Shown: in pieces, positions 8,897 through 19,999 of the stretch
How positions within the stretch are numbered: position 1 is the first letter of the stretch
Layout: every line of letters starts with the position of its first letter
NCBI RefSeq assembly: GCF_000213805.1
Contig: NC_015556.1
Span: forward strand, 3,053,001 to 3,117,000
Reading direction: 5' to 3'
DNA length: 64,000 nt
Source: Pseudomonas fulva 12-X
Lineage (GTDB): Bacteria; Pseudomonadota; Gammaproteobacteria; Pseudomonadales; Pseudomonadaceae
Position numbers and translations under genes: made by a program
The notes under the pieces: model-generated
What the model was told of the DNA's origin: nothing
Seen by the model: the letters and a program-made list of their open reading frames with translations, nothing else
The model's database searches: none

Positions 8897-10048
8897 TCAC
8901 TTCACGCTGATCACGCGCGCACCCAGCGCGCTGATCAGCGCGCTCAGCGGCTCGTCCGAGCCCAGCAGCTCCACCTCCAGCCCCTCTATTTCACGCCGCA
9001 CCGGATAGCGCTTGCGCAGCAGGTCGAACCCGGCCTTGCGCGCCTGCTCGTCCACCACCAGGCTGCGGCGCAGATCGGCGTCGTCACGACGCGGGTCATA
9101 GATCGCCCGGCAAACCGTGCCCAACGTCCAATCCGGATCGCTGCCAGCGGCGATGCTCAAGCGCTGCAGCCAACGTGGCGGCGTCAACGAATCCAGCGAA
9201 ATCGTCGGTTCGATGCCTTGGGCGCGGCAGAACGCCTGATAGATCTGCGCGGTGCCGCGCAGCTTGCCTTCCAGGCTGTAGCCGGCGATGTGCGGCGTGG
9301 CGATATGACACAGCGCGGCCAGTTCGAGATCGACCAGTGGCTCGCCCTCCCAGACGTCCAGCACCACATGCAGATCGGCGCCGCGTTGCAGCAACGCACA
9401 GAGCGCCGCGGTATCGAGCACCTCACCGCGGCTGGCGTTGAGCAGCCAGGTGCCCGGGCGCAGTTGCTCCAGCAGATCGGCGTCCAGCAGATGGCGGGTG
9501 GCGAACTCTCCATCGCGCGTCAGCGGGGTGTGCAGGCTGATCACGTCGCACTGCTCGATGATCTGCTGCAGGCTCACATAGTCGCCGCCCTCAGCGCGCT
9601 GCCGGGGCGGGTCGCACACCAGCACGCGCCAGCCAAGGCCGCGCAGCACCCTGATCAGCCGCTCGCCCACCTGCCCGGCGCCGACCACGCCATAGGTACG
9701 CTGCGCCAGCTCAGCGCCCAGGCGTTCGCCGAGCACCAGGAGGCTGCCGAGCACGTAGTCGACCACCCCGCGGGCGTTGCAGCCCGGCGCGCTGCTCCAG
9801 GCGATGCCAGCTTCGCTGAAATAATCGAGATCCAGGTGATCGGTGCCGATGGTGCAGGTGCCGACGAAGCGCACCGGGCTGCCCTGCAGCATCGCGTGGT
9901 CGACGCAGGTGACCGAGCGCACCAGCAGAAGATCGGCGTTGGCCACCGCCGCGCGGTCGATGGCGCGGCCAGGCAGCCGCTGAATCTCACCGAAACCGGC
10001 AAAAAACTCGTCGAGCAGGGGGATGTTTTCGTCAGCAACGATGCGCAT
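8897..10048 (-). CDS. pdxB: erythronate-4-phosphate dehydrogenase
   Basis: Second step of DXP-dependent pyridoxal 5'-phosphate synthesis: NAD-dependent oxidation of 4-phosphoerythronate. It has 383 aa from [12 protein letters not shown]. It is a D-isomer 2-hydroxyacid dehydrogenase: nucleotide-binding [12 protein letters not shown], catalytic Arg in [11 protein letters not shown], Glu in [10 protein letters not shown] and His in TPHIAGYS. The C-terminal PdxB dimerisation domain covers about residues 290-383. Divergent from the MATE gene with about 115 bp between them. Confidence 0.96.
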   Translation of the reverse strand: MRIVADENIPLLDEFFAGFGEIQRLPGRAIDRAAVANADLLLVRSVTCVDHAMLQGSPVRFVGTCTIGTDHLDLDYFSEAGIAWSSAPGCNARGVVDYVLGSLLVLGERLGAELAQRTYGVVGAGQVGERLIRVLRGLGWRVLVCDPPRQRAEGGDYVSLQQIIEQCDVISLHTPLTRDGEFATRHLLDADLLEQLRPGTWLLNASRGEVLDTAALCALLQRGADLHVVLDVWEGEPLVDLELAALCHIATPHIAGYSLEGKLRGTAQIYQAFCRAQGIEPTISLDSLTPPRWLQRLSIAAGSDPDWTLGTVCRAIYDPRRDDADLRRSLVVDEQARKAGFDLLRKRYPVRREIEGLEVELLGSDEPLSALISALGARVISVK

Positions 10049-10162
10049 GGCAGTTCTCCACAAACCGGCGGGCATTCTACTCGCAAGTGCGGCATTTTGC
10101 CTTTCCTGACCGATCCGTCAGCCGGTAAACTGCGCGGTTTTCTCTGCCCTGTGAACCTTGTC

Positions 10163-11554
10163 ATGCCTGCCCAATCCCGCCTGCAACGGGTGCGCACCGA
10201 ACTGCGCACGCTGCTGGCTCTCGCCACGCCGATCATCATCGCGCAACTGGCGTACACCTCGATCGGCTTCGTCGATACCGTGATGTCCGGCCGTTTCAGC
10301 GCTCGCGACCTGGCCGCCGTGGCCCTGGGCAACTCGATCTGGGTGCCGGTGTTCCTGCTGATGACCGGCATTCTGCTGGCCACCACGCCCAAGGTGGCGC
10401 AGCGTTTCGGTGCTGGCCAACTCGACGAGATCGGCCCGCTGGTGCGCCAAGCGCTCTGGTTGGCGCTGGCGGTCGGCAGTGTGGCGGGCGTTTTGTTGTG
10501 GAACGCGGAGTTCGCCCTGCGCATGATGAAAGTCGATGAAGACCTGATCGAACCCGCCATGGGCTACCTGCACGGCGTGGCCTTCGGTTTCCCGTGCGTG
10601 GCGCTGTACCACGTGTTGCGCTGCTACAGCGACGGCATGGGTCGCACACGACCGAGCATGGTGATCGGCCTGCTCGGCCTGCTGCTGAACATCCCCCTCA
10701 ATTACGTGCTGATTTACGGCAAGCTCGGCATCCCGCCACTTGGCAGCGTGGGTTGCGGCTGGGCCACGGCGGGCGTGATGGCCTTCATGCTGCTGGCGAT
10801 GATCGTCTGGGTTCGGCGCGCCTCGGCCTACCGGCAAACCACGCCGCTGCGCCGCTTCGAGCCACCACGCTGGGCGCCGATCAAGCGCTTGATGGGTATC
10901 GGCATGCCTATTGGTATCTCGGTATTTGCCGAGGCCAGCATCTTTTCGGTGATCGCGCTGCTGATCGGCAGCCTGGGCGCTACCGTGGTGGCCGGCCACC
11001 AGATCGCCCTGAACTTCGCCTCGCTGGTATTCATGATCCCCTACTCCATCGGCATGGCCGCCACCGTTCGCATCGGCCAGGCGCTGGGCCGCGGCGCCCC
11101 GCGTGACGCGCGCTTCGCCGCCGGCGTGAGCATGGTTACCGCCCTTGCGTACGCCTGTGTATCGGCGAGCTGCATGTTGCTGCTGCGCGAGGACATTGCC
11201 GCGATCTACACACCGGCAACCGAGGTCATCGCCCTGGCGGCGAGCCTGATCGTCTATGCCGCGCTGTTCCAGTTCTCCGATGCCATCCAGGTCACGGCGG
11301 CAGGTGCATTGCGTGGCTATCAGGACACCCGGGCGACCATGATCATGACGCTGTTCGCCTACTGGGGTATCGGCCTGCCAGTCGGTTATGTGCTCGGCCT
11401 GACCGACCTGTTCGGCCCGGCCAGCGGCCCGGCAGGATTGTGGGAAGGCCTGATCGTCGGCCTGACCTGCGCCGCGTTGATGCTCACCCTGCGCCTGAAA
11501 AGCAGCGCTGGGCAGCGGATTCGGATGAAGTCGGTTGCAGCTACTTCGGCTTAA
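10163..11554 (+). CDS. MATE family multidrug efflux transporter (NorM/PmpM-like)
   Basis: Cation-coupled exporter of cationic drugs in the inner membrane. It has 463 aa with about twelve predicted helices and two MatE repeats (residues about 25-185 and 250-410). Family hallmarks are LATPIIIAQLAYTSIGFVDT at the N-terminus and LVFMIPYSIGMAATVRIGQALG in the second half. The start MPAQSRLQRV is chosen because the frame continues far upstream only antisense to pdxB. It resembles the H+-driven PmpM of P. aeruginosa, but the coupling ion cannot be read from sequence. Confidence 0.93.
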   Translation: MPAQSRLQRVRTELRTLLALATPIIIAQLAYTSIGFVDTVMSGRFSARDLAAVALGNSIWVPVFLLMTGILLATTPKVAQRFGAGQLDEIGPLVRQALWLALAVGSVAGVLLWNAEFALRMMKVDEDLIEPAMGYLHGVAFGFPCVALYHVLRCYSDGMGRTRPSMVIGLLGLLLNIPLNYVLIYGKLGIPPLGSVGCGWATAGVMAFMLLAMIVWVRRASAYRQTTPLRRFEPPRWAPIKRLMGIGMPIGISVFAEASIFSVIALLIGSLGATVVAGHQIALNFASLVFMIPYSIGMAATVRIGQALGRGAPRDARFAAGVSMVTALAYACVSASCMLLLREDIAAIYTPATEVIALAASLIVYAALFQFSDAIQVTAAGALRGYQDTRATMIMTLFAYWGIGLPVGYVLGLTDLFGPASGPAGLWEGLIVGLTCAALMLTLRLKSSAGQRIRMKSVAATSA

Positions 11555-11615
11555 TGCAGTGATTTTCCTGGGTATCGCTGCGCTCATAATAGTAAGCAAC
11601 AGACAGCGATCCCTT

Positions 11616-11768
11616 GTGGGAGCGGGCCATGCCCGCGAACGGCAGGTGTGGGCTACGCGCCTGCTCTGGTTTCCCCAAAAGTAGGTCGCCCTATAGCTCA
11701 GGTCACCCGATCAAGCCGGACTCCATCGCGCCCCATCCAATCGAATCGCGGGCATGGCCCGCTCCCAC
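11616..11768. repeat. REP doublet in inverted orientation (REPIN-like)
   Basis: The 23-mer beginning GTGGGAGCGGGCCATGCCCG (11616-11638) and its exact inverse complement (11746-11768) flank about 107 bp between the MATE and TusA-like genes. Two inverted REPs of this size are the form called REPIN in Pseudomonas, mobilised in trans by a RAYT transposase. None is encoded in this window. Confidence 0.8.
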
Positions 11769-11803
11769 AGGTAGGGTGTCGATGACTGCCATCCGCGAAC
11801 CGC

Positions 11804-12046
11804 TCAATCAGCCTTCTTGCGAATCCAGTACAGGTAGGTCTCGGCATCCTGCGTTTGCTCCACCAGTTCATGACCGAGAAACACGCAGAACTTGGGGATG
11901 TCGCGCTGGGTCGAGGGGTCGGTGGCGATGACCTTGAGCAGGCCGCCGGCCGGCAGGTCGCGCACCTTGTTGTGCAGCATCATCACCGGCTCTGGGCAGA
12001 ACAGGCCGGTGGCGTCGAGGGTGTCGTCAGGGGTCGAATCGAGCAT
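11804..12046 (-). CDS. TusA-family sulfurtransferase
   Basis: An 80-aa SirA/TusA fold protein that relays persulfide sulfur. The conserved motif is [14 protein letters not shown], with the active-site cysteine in CPEP near residue 14. The start [14 protein letters not shown] fits the family's 75-80 aa; an upstream extension is unlikely. It is 76 bp downstream of rlmM on the same strand, so co-transcription is possible. Whether it serves tRNA 2-thiouridine synthesis (TusA proper) or another sulfur pathway is not decided by sequence alone. Confidence 0.9.
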   Translation of the reverse strand: MLDSTPDDTLDATGLFCPEPVMMLHNKVRDLPAGGLLKVIATDPSTQRDIPKFCVFLGHELVEQTQDAETYLYWIRKKAD

Positions 12047-12122
12047 CACGGGCTCCGCTTGATCATTCTTGCTGCGTTCGGAAGTGGCCGCCGGCACGGG
12101 CAGCTCACCATTCAAATTCGCT

Positions 12123-13178
12123 CTATTTGCTCAGCCGGCGCAGGTGGCAGGTCACTTCCTCGCGGTCGTGGTACAGCTGCTTGCAGGCGATGCTCGCCTT
12201 GACCTTGCGCGCGGCCAGGCCTTCGGCGATGCGCTCGAGCAGGCGCTGCACCTCGGCGTAGCGCTGCTTCATCGGCAACTTGAGGTTGACCACCGCCTCG
12301 CGGCAATGGCCCTCGCCGATCCAGGCTTCCAGCAGCGCGGCGCTGCGCGCGGGCTTCTCGACGATATCGCAGACCATCCAGTCCACCGGCTGCTTGGGCT
12401 TCCAGGTGAAGCCGTCGACCATCAGGTGCTTGACCAGGCCGGTGTCCATCAGGCTTTCGGCCATCGGGCCGTTGTCGATGGCGGTCACCAGCATGCCGCG
12501 GCGCACCAGTTGGTAAGTCCAGCCGCCCGGTGCGGCGCCCAGGTCGACGCCGGTCATCTCGTCCGACAGGCGCTCGTCCCACTGCTCGCGCGGAATGAAG
12601 GTATGCCAGGCCTCTTCGAGTTTCAGGGTCGAGCGGCTGGGCGCCTCGCGGGGGAACTTGAGGCGCGGAATGCCCATGGGCCAGATCGCCGAGTTGTTTG
12701 GCGCGGCCATGCCGAGAAATACCTCGCGGCCACTCTTGAAGGTCAACAGCAGGCGCGGCGCACGGGCGTTCTCCGCCAGCTTGCCGGCGCCGGTCAGGGC
12801 CTTGCGCAGCGGGCCTTCGAACTTCTTGCAGAAGCCAGACAGCTCCTTACCGTCGTTGGTGTCGAACACCTCCAGCCACAGGCTGCCGAAGGTCGGCAGC
12901 GGCGCCATGTGCTCGAGCAGCACGCTGATGCGATCCTTTTCGGGCAGCTCGATGAAGGTGCCGCGCGCCCACTGGCGGATGAAGATCAACTGGCTGAAAC
13001 GCAGCCCGGCCATCAGCCGCTCGGCGCCCGCCTCGTCACTGCAGATGAATTCGGCGCAGGCGGTGTCCGGCTTGGCCTTGGCGTAGCCGGGCACCTCAAG
13101 ACGCGCCGCATGCTCGGATATCTCCGAACACACCTCGTTCTCGAAGCCGGGGCGGCAGTGCAGCAACAAAGTCTTCAT
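12123..13178 (-). CDS. rlmM: 23S rRNA (cytidine2498-2'-O)-methyltransferase
   Basis: RlmM (YgdE) methylates the 2'-O of C2498 in 23S rRNA. It has 351 aa, with an N-terminal THUMP-like RNA-binding region (residues 1-170) and a Rossmann SAM-binding core starting [16 protein letters not shown] near residue 215. The acidic MVCDIVEKP motif and a downstream LKLPMKQR stretch supply the catalytic aspartate and lysine of the RrmJ/FtsJ type. Stands divergently from acnA. Confidence 0.95.
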   Translation of the reverse strand: MKTLLLHCRPGFENEVCSEISEHAARLEVPGYAKAKPDTACAEFICSDEAGAERLMAGLRFSQLIFIRQWARGTFIELPEKDRISVLLEHMAPLPTFGSLWLEVFDTNDGKELSGFCKKFEGPLRKALTGAGKLAENARAPRLLLTFKSGREVFLGMAAPNNSAIWPMGIPRLKFPREAPSRSTLKLEEAWHTFIPREQWDERLSDEMTGVDLGAAPGGWTYQLVRRGMLVTAIDNGPMAESLMDTGLVKHLMVDGFTWKPKQPVDWMVCDIVEKPARSAALLEAWIGEGHCREAVVNLKLPMKQRYAEVQRLLERIAEGLAARKVKASIACKQLYHDREEVTCHLRRLSK

Positions 13179-13421
13179 CAGGGCTCCTCTTTGGGCCAGG
13201 CATGATAGCGAAAACCGGAACCCAGGGCCTCAGTTCCCTGTCCAGAGAACAGCATCCCGGCATCGCCGGCTGCGCCCGCGGGCTATGCTCGAAAGGCGCA
13301 CGATCAGGCGACGGCTCACCGCAAGCCGCACGAGCCTGGCCAAGGGAATCATCGCGCAGGGCCGCAGAGCCCCTGCCAAACCAGAACGGCTTGTACCGTG
13401 CAAGCCACAAGGAGATGCACG

Positions 13422-16160
<2,739 letters not shown>

Positions 16161-16489
16161 CGATCACCCGCGCAGCGTCGCTGCGCGGGACTCTCCATAA
16201 CCCGGGTCGAGCCCAGCGACACCCGGGTTTCTTTTGCTCGCTCGAACTGCCCGCCCACCCTCGACCAATGGACCGTCGTTTTACCGGCGCCAAAACGTCC
16301 CACACCTTGAAAGTTGGGTACACTGCAGGCCTGCCACGCGTAAGCGATAACCATAAAAGCGTTGCCTGTAGGATCGGCCTTGTACGGCCACATGGGGGCC
16401 CTCCCCATAGTTGTAGTCTGTAGGCATTTGGATCCTCACTCGCCTGCCCTACTTTCCCCAGGTCTCGCACTGACATCAGGGTAGATGCC
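16161..16489. other. 329-bp acnA-aer gap with two hairpins
   Basis: After the acnA stop there is a GC-rich hairpin (CCCGCGCAGCG / GCTGCGCGGG, 16167-16189) and then a terminator-type hairpin (16199-16235). The remaining ~250 bp before aer should hold the aer promoter. I looked for the Anr pattern TTGAT-N4-ATCAA there and found no good match. Confidence 0.6.
16199..16235 (+). terminator. rho-independent terminator of acnA
   Basis: AACCCGGGT and ACCCGGGTT pair around a 13-nt loop and are followed by TCTTTT. Confidence 0.85.
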
Positions 16490-18055
16490 ATGCGTAACAA
16501 CCAGCCCATCACCGGTAACGAGCGGACTTTCCCGGCGCAGCAACGCCTGATCTCGACCACCGACCTCAAGGGCCAGATCACCTACTGCAACGAAGCCTTC
16601 ATCGAGATCAGCGGCTTCTCCCGCGACGAGCTGATCCGTGCGCCGCACAACCTGGTGCGCCACCCGGACGTGCCGCCCGCCGTGTTCGCCCATATGTGGG
16701 AAACCCTGAAAGCCGGCCGACCATGGATGGGCATCGTCAAGAACCGCTGCAAGAATGGCGACCACTACTGGGTCAACGCCTACGTGGTGCCGGTGCTGGA
16801 TGATGGCAAGGTCACCGGCTACGAGTCGGTGCGCAGCAAGCCCACTGCCGAGCAGGTGCAACGTGCCCAGGCGCTCTACGCCCGCATCAACGCCGGCAAG
16901 GCAGCGATCCCCAGCCGCGACCGCTGGCTGCCGGTGGTGCAGAACTGGCTGCCGTTCATTCTGGTCAGCCAGGTCGGCTTTCTGGTCGGCGCCTGGCTGA
17001 ACAGTACCTGGGGCTTCGTCGCCGCCGCCGCGCTGTCGATTCCTCTCGGCCTGCTCGGCCTGGCCTGGCAGAGCCGCGGTATCAAACGCCTGCTGCAACT
17101 GGCCGAACAAAGTACCTCCGACCCGCTGATCGCCCAGATGTACACCGACAACGGCGGCGTCGAAGGCCGCCTGGAACTGTCCATCCTCAGCCAGGAAGCA
17201 CGCCTGAAAACCTGCCTCACCCGCCTGCAGGACAGCGCCGAGAACCTCGCCAAGCAGGCGGCCCAGGCCGACGTGCTGGCCCACAACAGCTCCACGGGGC
17301 TACAGCGCCAACGCGAGGAAACCGACCAGGTCGCCACTGCCGTCAACGAAATGGCCGCCACCACCCTGGAAGTGGCCAACAACGTGGCGCGCACCGCCAT
17401 CGCCACTCAGGAAGCCAACCGCCTGACCCAGCAAGGCCGCGGCATCGCCAGCGAAACCCGCGAAGCGATCCAGCGCCTGTCCCTGTCGGTGGGCGAAACC
17501 GGCGAAACCGTCACCCGCCTCGCCCAGGACAGCAACGAGATTGGCGGCGTGGTCGACGTGATCAAAGGCATCGCCGACCAGACCAACCTGCTGGCCCTCA
17601 ACGCCGCCATCGAAGCCGCCCGAGCCGGCGAAATGGGCCGAGGCTTCGCCGTGGTCGCCGACGAAGTCCGCTCCCTGGCGCAACGCACCGCCGAATCTAC
17701 CGGGCAGATCCATGCCCTGATCGCCAAACTGCAACGCACCGCCGACGAAGCCGTGCTGACCATGGATATCGGCCGCAAACAGGCCGACGAAGGCGTCGAA
17801 CGCGTACAACAGGCCGACCAGGCCCTGGCCGGGATCAGCGACGCGGTAGCCAATATCAACGAAATGGCCGACCAGATCGCCGCCGCCGCCGAAGAACAAA
17901 GTGCCGTGGCCGACGAAATCAGCCGCAATATCACCACCATCGCGCAGCTGTCCGATCAGACGGCCGGCGAGGCGCAAAGCACGGCGTTGTTGAGTGAGGA
18001 GCTCACAAGTACGGCGCAGGGGCAGTATTCGTTGGTGGCGCGGTTTAATCGGTAG
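16490..18055 (+). CDS. aer: aerotaxis receptor (PAS-MCP)
   Basis: Membrane-anchored energy/oxygen taxis transducer signalling through CheW/CheA. It has 521 aa. The N-terminal FAD-type PAS domain (residues about 15-115) holds the Aer signature [15 protein letters not shown] short hydrophobic anchor lies at about 150-195 ([15 protein letters not shown] ... [12 protein letters not shown]), with no periplasmic sensor domain. A signalling domain follows, with the conserved hairpin tip [20 protein letters not shown] near residue 365. It sits downstream of acnA and close to the cbb3 genes. Aer in P. aeruginosa is Anr-controlled, but no Anr box is evident here. Confidence 0.95.
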   Translation: MRNNQPITGNERTFPAQQRLISTTDLKGQITYCNEAFIEISGFSRDELIRAPHNLVRHPDVPPAVFAHMWETLKAGRPWMGIVKNRCKNGDHYWVNAYVVPVLDDGKVTGYESVRSKPTAEQVQRAQALYARINAGKAAIPSRDRWLPVVQNWLPFILVSQVGFLVGAWLNSTWGFVAAAALSIPLGLLGLAWQSRGIKRLLQLAEQSTSDPLIAQMYTDNGGVEGRLELSILSQEARLKTCLTRLQDSAENLAKQAAQADVLAHNSSTGLQRQREETDQVATAVNEMAATTLEVANNVARTAIATQEANRLTQQGRGIASETREAIQRLSLSVGETGETVTRLAQDSNEIGGVVDVIKGIADQTNLLALNAAIEAARAGEMGRGFAVVADEVRSLAQRTAESTGQIHALIAKLQRTADEAVLTMDIGRKQADEGVERVQQADQALAGISDAVANINEMADQIAAAAEEQSAVADEISRNITTIAQLSDQTAGEAQSTALLSEELTSTAQGQYSLVARFNR

Positions 18056-18062
18056 GCAATTG

Positions 18063-18088
18063 AGGCGCAGCGAAATGTTGCGCCTTTT
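18063..18088 (+). terminator. rho-independent terminator of aer
   Basis: AGGCGCA and TGCGCCT form a 7-bp stem with a 9-nt loop, followed by TTT, starting 8 bp after the aer stop. Confidence 0.7.
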
Positions 18089-18144
18089 CGCTGGCCTTAC
18101 GCCCGGGGACGACGTCAGGCTCGGCACCTATCGACATACCGAAA

Positions 18145-18239
18145 GCGTGGTGTATAACTCGCCAAGCATCCCAGCACCTCGCTGTATGTCGCGAGCTAGA
18201 CGGGCTCGGCAAAAGGGCATGGGATGTTGTACACCACGC
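18145..18239. repeat. imperfect two-stem palindrome upstream of the cassette array, possible attI-region remnant
   Basis: GCGTGGTGTATAAC (18145-18158) pairs with GTTGTACACCACGC (18226-18239) with one mismatch, and CATCCCA (18167-18173) pairs with TGGGATG (18220-18226). A related direct copy, GTTATGCACCAC, lies at 18253-18264. These GTT-headed motifs precede the first cassette core site at 18281. The structure is seen directly; the attI reading is inference. A decayed attC or an unrelated repeat is equally possible. Confidence 0.4.
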
Positions 18240-18294
18240 CCCGTCCGGAAAAGTTATGCACCACTTGGTGTCTATTTATAGTTAGAGCTACGCA

Positions 18295-18558
18295 ATGAAT
18301 CTTTGCCAATGTCCATGCTGCGACTACTTCACCCTAGCCGTAGGTGAAGATTATGAAATATGCGCTGTATGCTTTTGGGAGAATGATTACTTTGGTATTG
18401 AGGAACCAGATTTAGAATCAGGTGCAAATCATGGCCTTACTATTCGCCAAGCAAGAGCAAATTTTGCAACCTTTGGGGCATGCCATCCAAGCATGGTTAA
18501 AAATGTCATACGCCCCGAACAAAGAGAAAAATATGCATATAAAACACGTACACTATAG
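18295..18558 (+). CDS. cysteine-rich CPCC-type protein (cassette 1)
   Basis: An 87-aa protein with CQCPCCDYFTL at residues 4-14 and a second pair in CAVCFWEND (residues 23-31). It resembles the CPCC cysteine-rich family, likely a small zinc-binding fold. The central ANHGLTIRQARANFATFGAC stretch is typical of that family. The ATG is only 13 nt after the cassette core site and no clear Shine-Dalgarno is seen. The TAG stop ends just before the attC. Function unknown; such proteins occur in polymorphic-toxin neighbourhoods and cassette arrays. Confidence 0.85.
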   Translation: MNLCQCPCCDYFTLAVGEDYEICAVCFWENDYFGIEEPDLESGANHGLTIRQARANFATFGACHPSMVKNVIRPEQREKYAYKTRTL

Positions 18559-18634
18559 CTCTAACTAGTGGTTTAAATCGTTCACCTCGCTCACTGGGAC
18601 GGGCTAAATCCCGCGCCTTAACCAAACATTAGCC
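18559..18634 (+). mobile_element. attC recombination site 1
   Basis: 76 bp. The left core is CTCTAAC (18559-18565) and the right core ATTAGCC (18628-18634; GTT changed to ATT). The left-arm stretch GTGGTTTAA is complementary to right-arm TTAACCAAA, and the centre holds CTGGGACGGGCTAAATCCCG. It is closely related to the sites at 19123 and 19559. The altered first base of the right core may reduce activity. Confidence 0.88.
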
Positions 18635-18639
18635 ACCCT

Positions 18640-19128
18640 ATGAAAATAATCGAAACGCATCAGTTTCACCTGACAGTATCAATGAGCGATTTAGTGCGTT
18701 GGCGTGGCAACGGCGACGATGACTTTGAGGCCAACACAGAAATTCAGTCGGCAATTGAGTTTTTAGGTCTAGATGTGGACATAAACCATCTATATAAGAA
18801 ATATTTTTATCAAACAGAAATCGGCCAAGGCGATGTATATGCTTTCTTAAACAGGAATGAGCCTAAAAACCTCTTTGCAATTGACATGTACCGAGACCTC
18901 ACGGATCAACTAGACATAGTTTCTATCTTTGTTAGCGCCTCCCCGAAACTAGCTCCAGTCGTCAAGGCCAAGCTAAGAAATTTATTTGATTCGGCTTCAT
19001 GCCAGGTCGCATACGAAGAAGCCAGCAGTCTTCCTAAGCTTCAACAATTGCTTAACAACAATAAATACCCACTCGCCACTGAAGAAAATGGCTATATGCA
19101 GAATTTAATTGTGCAACAGTGCGGCTAA
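18640..19128 (+). CDS. hypothetical protein (cassette 2)
   Basis: A 162-aa soluble acidic protein with no domain I recognise. It has an alternating beta/helix look (HQFHLTVSMSDLVRW, FAIDMYRDLTDQLDIVSIFV, KAKLRNLFDSA) and no signal peptide or membrane span. The ATG begins only 6 nt after the attC1 right core and lacks a visible Shine-Dalgarno. The TAA stop lies inside the R'' core of attC2. Codon use is AT-rich compared with the flanking genes, supporting foreign origin. Confidence 0.8.
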   Translation: MKIIETHQFHLTVSMSDLVRWRGNGDDDFEANTEIQSAIEFLGLDVDINHLYKKYFYQTEIGQGDVYAFLNRNEPKNLFAIDMYRDLTDQLDIVSIFVSASPKLAPVVKAKLRNLFDSASCQVAYEEASSLPKLQQLLNNNKYPLATEENGYMQNLIVQQCG

Positions 19129-19198
19129 CAACTCGTTCAAATCGTTCGCTGCGCTCACTGGGACGGGCTAAAGCCCGCCTCTTAACCAAATGTTAGAA
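19123..19198 (+). mobile_element. attC recombination site 2
   Basis: 76 bp. The left core is GGCTAAC (19123-19129) and the right core GTTAGAA (19192-19198). The central hairpin CGGGCTAAAGCCCG is perfect. It shares CACTGGGACGGGCTAAA with attC1 and most of the right arm CTTAACCAAA. The cassette-2 stop codon is embedded in the left core. Confidence 0.92.
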
Positions 19199-19223
19199 AA
19201 CATCGGAGGCACGTCGAACCTTC

Positions 19224-19538
19224 ATGAGCAAAAAAGCGAAATCCGGAGGCGCTCAAAAACGCCAGCAGGAAAAAGAAAGAGACCTTGCAAAAGCAGAGAA
19301 ACGACGTGCTCTTGAGAAAGAACGAGCAGCAGAGCAGCTTAAAAAGACAGTTAAATTTCTACGCAGCGGAAAAGTAAAACTCAAAAAGAGTAAGCAAAAG
19401 CAAGGCGTGCTCAGCACGTTCACTTCAATGCCATGCCAACCAAAGATCAGAAGAGAAGATGTTGTAATTGATGAACACACTTCACCAAAGAAAGAACAGA
19501 ACCCATATCGCCTCGAAGGTGATACTGGTTGGGTCTAA
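19224..19538 (+). CDS. lysine-rich hypothetical protein (cassette 3)
   Basis: A 104-aa protein. Residues 1-60 are a charged Lys/Glu/Arg-rich helix or coiled coil (KERDLAKAEKRRALEKERAA). The C-terminal half has the ordered stretch TSMPCQPKIRREDVVIDEHT and ends YRLEGDTGWV. A GGAGG sequence lies about 15 nt before the ATG. No enzymatic motif. The basic helical N-terminus could bind nucleic acid, but that is speculation. The stop is 20 bp before attC3. Confidence 0.75.
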   Translation: MSKKAKSGGAQKRQQEKERDLAKAEKRRALEKERAAEQLKKTVKFLRSGKVKLKKSKQKQGVLSTFTSMPCQPKIRREDVVIDEHTSPKKEQNPYRLEGDTGWV

Positions 19539-19558
19539 TAAAATCGAGGTGAATGCTT

Positions 19559-19635
19559 TTCTAACAATGCGCTCAAAGCGTTCACTTCGTTCGCTGGGAC
19601 GGGCTAAAGCCCGTCCTCTTAGCTTAACGTTAGCT
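19559..19635 (+). mobile_element. attC recombination site 3 (last in array)
   Basis: 77 bp. The left core is TTCTAAC (19559-19565) and the right core GTTAGCT (19629-19635). The same centre, CTGGGACGGGCTAAAGCCCG, is present. The sequence after it begins TTAGCTATTC, but no attC with the matching R'' (GAATAGCTAA) follows. The cassette array therefore ends here and chromosomal or decayed sequence begins. Confidence 0.92.
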
Positions 19636-19713
19636 ATTCAAGGAATAGTATTTTGTTTAATTATTCGCCCGGCCTAGATCGATATATTGAGCAAAGACGA
19701 AAGAAGGTAGCAA

Positions 19714-19789
19714 GTAAGGTGGATGACGCTCTTTTCATCCACCATTGCACTCTGAAACTGGTGGACGGATAAAGCGTCGTCCACCCTAC
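19714..19789. repeat. palindromic GTAGGGTGGA-family repeat, copy 1
   Basis: The left end GTAAGGTGGATGACGC and right end GCGTCGTCCACCCTAC are inverted complements with few mismatches. Internal ends TTTCATCCACCATTGC and GGTGGACGGATAAAGC fold similarly. About 76 bp; no coding capacity. MITE-like. Confidence 0.75.
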
Positions 19790-19841
19790 GAAACTGGCTG
19801 ACCACGTACCTCGATTGCTTAATCCAGGGCAACTTTAGCAA

Positions 19842-19929
19842 GTAGGGTGGATGACGCCTTTTTCATCCACCATTGCAATTTTGAAGTGGTGGACGGATAA
19901 GACTTCAGCTACGCGTTTCGCTATCCTAC
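19842..19929. repeat. palindromic GTAGGGTGGA-family repeat, copy 2
   Basis: GTAGGGTGGATGACGCC, then CATCCACCATTGC and GTGGTGGACGGATAAG as in copy 1. The right end has decayed (CGCTATCCTAC). It lies 52 bp from copy 1. Together with attC3 these elements fill the gap 19539-19999. Confidence 0.7.
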
Positions 19930-19999
19930 AAACCTTAGGTAATGCATGCCTGACGATGTTTTGGACTCTCCCCTTCAAACAGTGCCTAAGGTCAACTCA

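Larger units (their letters stand above)
18282..19629 (+). mobile_element. integron gene-cassette array of three cassettes without integrase
   Basis: Three consecutive cassettes run 18282-18628, 18629-19192 and 19193-19629, each a single plus-strand gene plus one attC. Each cassette's opening bases (TTAGAGC, TTAGCC, TTAGAAAA) are the inverse complement of the R'' core of its own attC (GCTCTAA, GGCTAA, TTTTCTAA), as expected of a cassette that once circularised. A core site GTTAGAG at 18281-18287 marks the left boundary. No intI lies in the window, and only 226 bp separate it from aer. Base composition is clearly more AT-rich than the flanks. This is a CALIN-type remnant or the visible part of a chromosomal integron. 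Confidence 0.88.

Noticed and set aside
18056..18281. Integrase gene intI next to the first cassette
   Set aside because: Only 226 bp lie between the aer stop and the core site, with no tyrosine-recombinase motif in any frame.
18559..19635. CRISPR array (regular similar repeats)
   Set aside because: Repeats are 76-77 bp, imperfect, spaced by 315-565 bp with genes between them, and have integron core sites. This is not CRISPR spacing.
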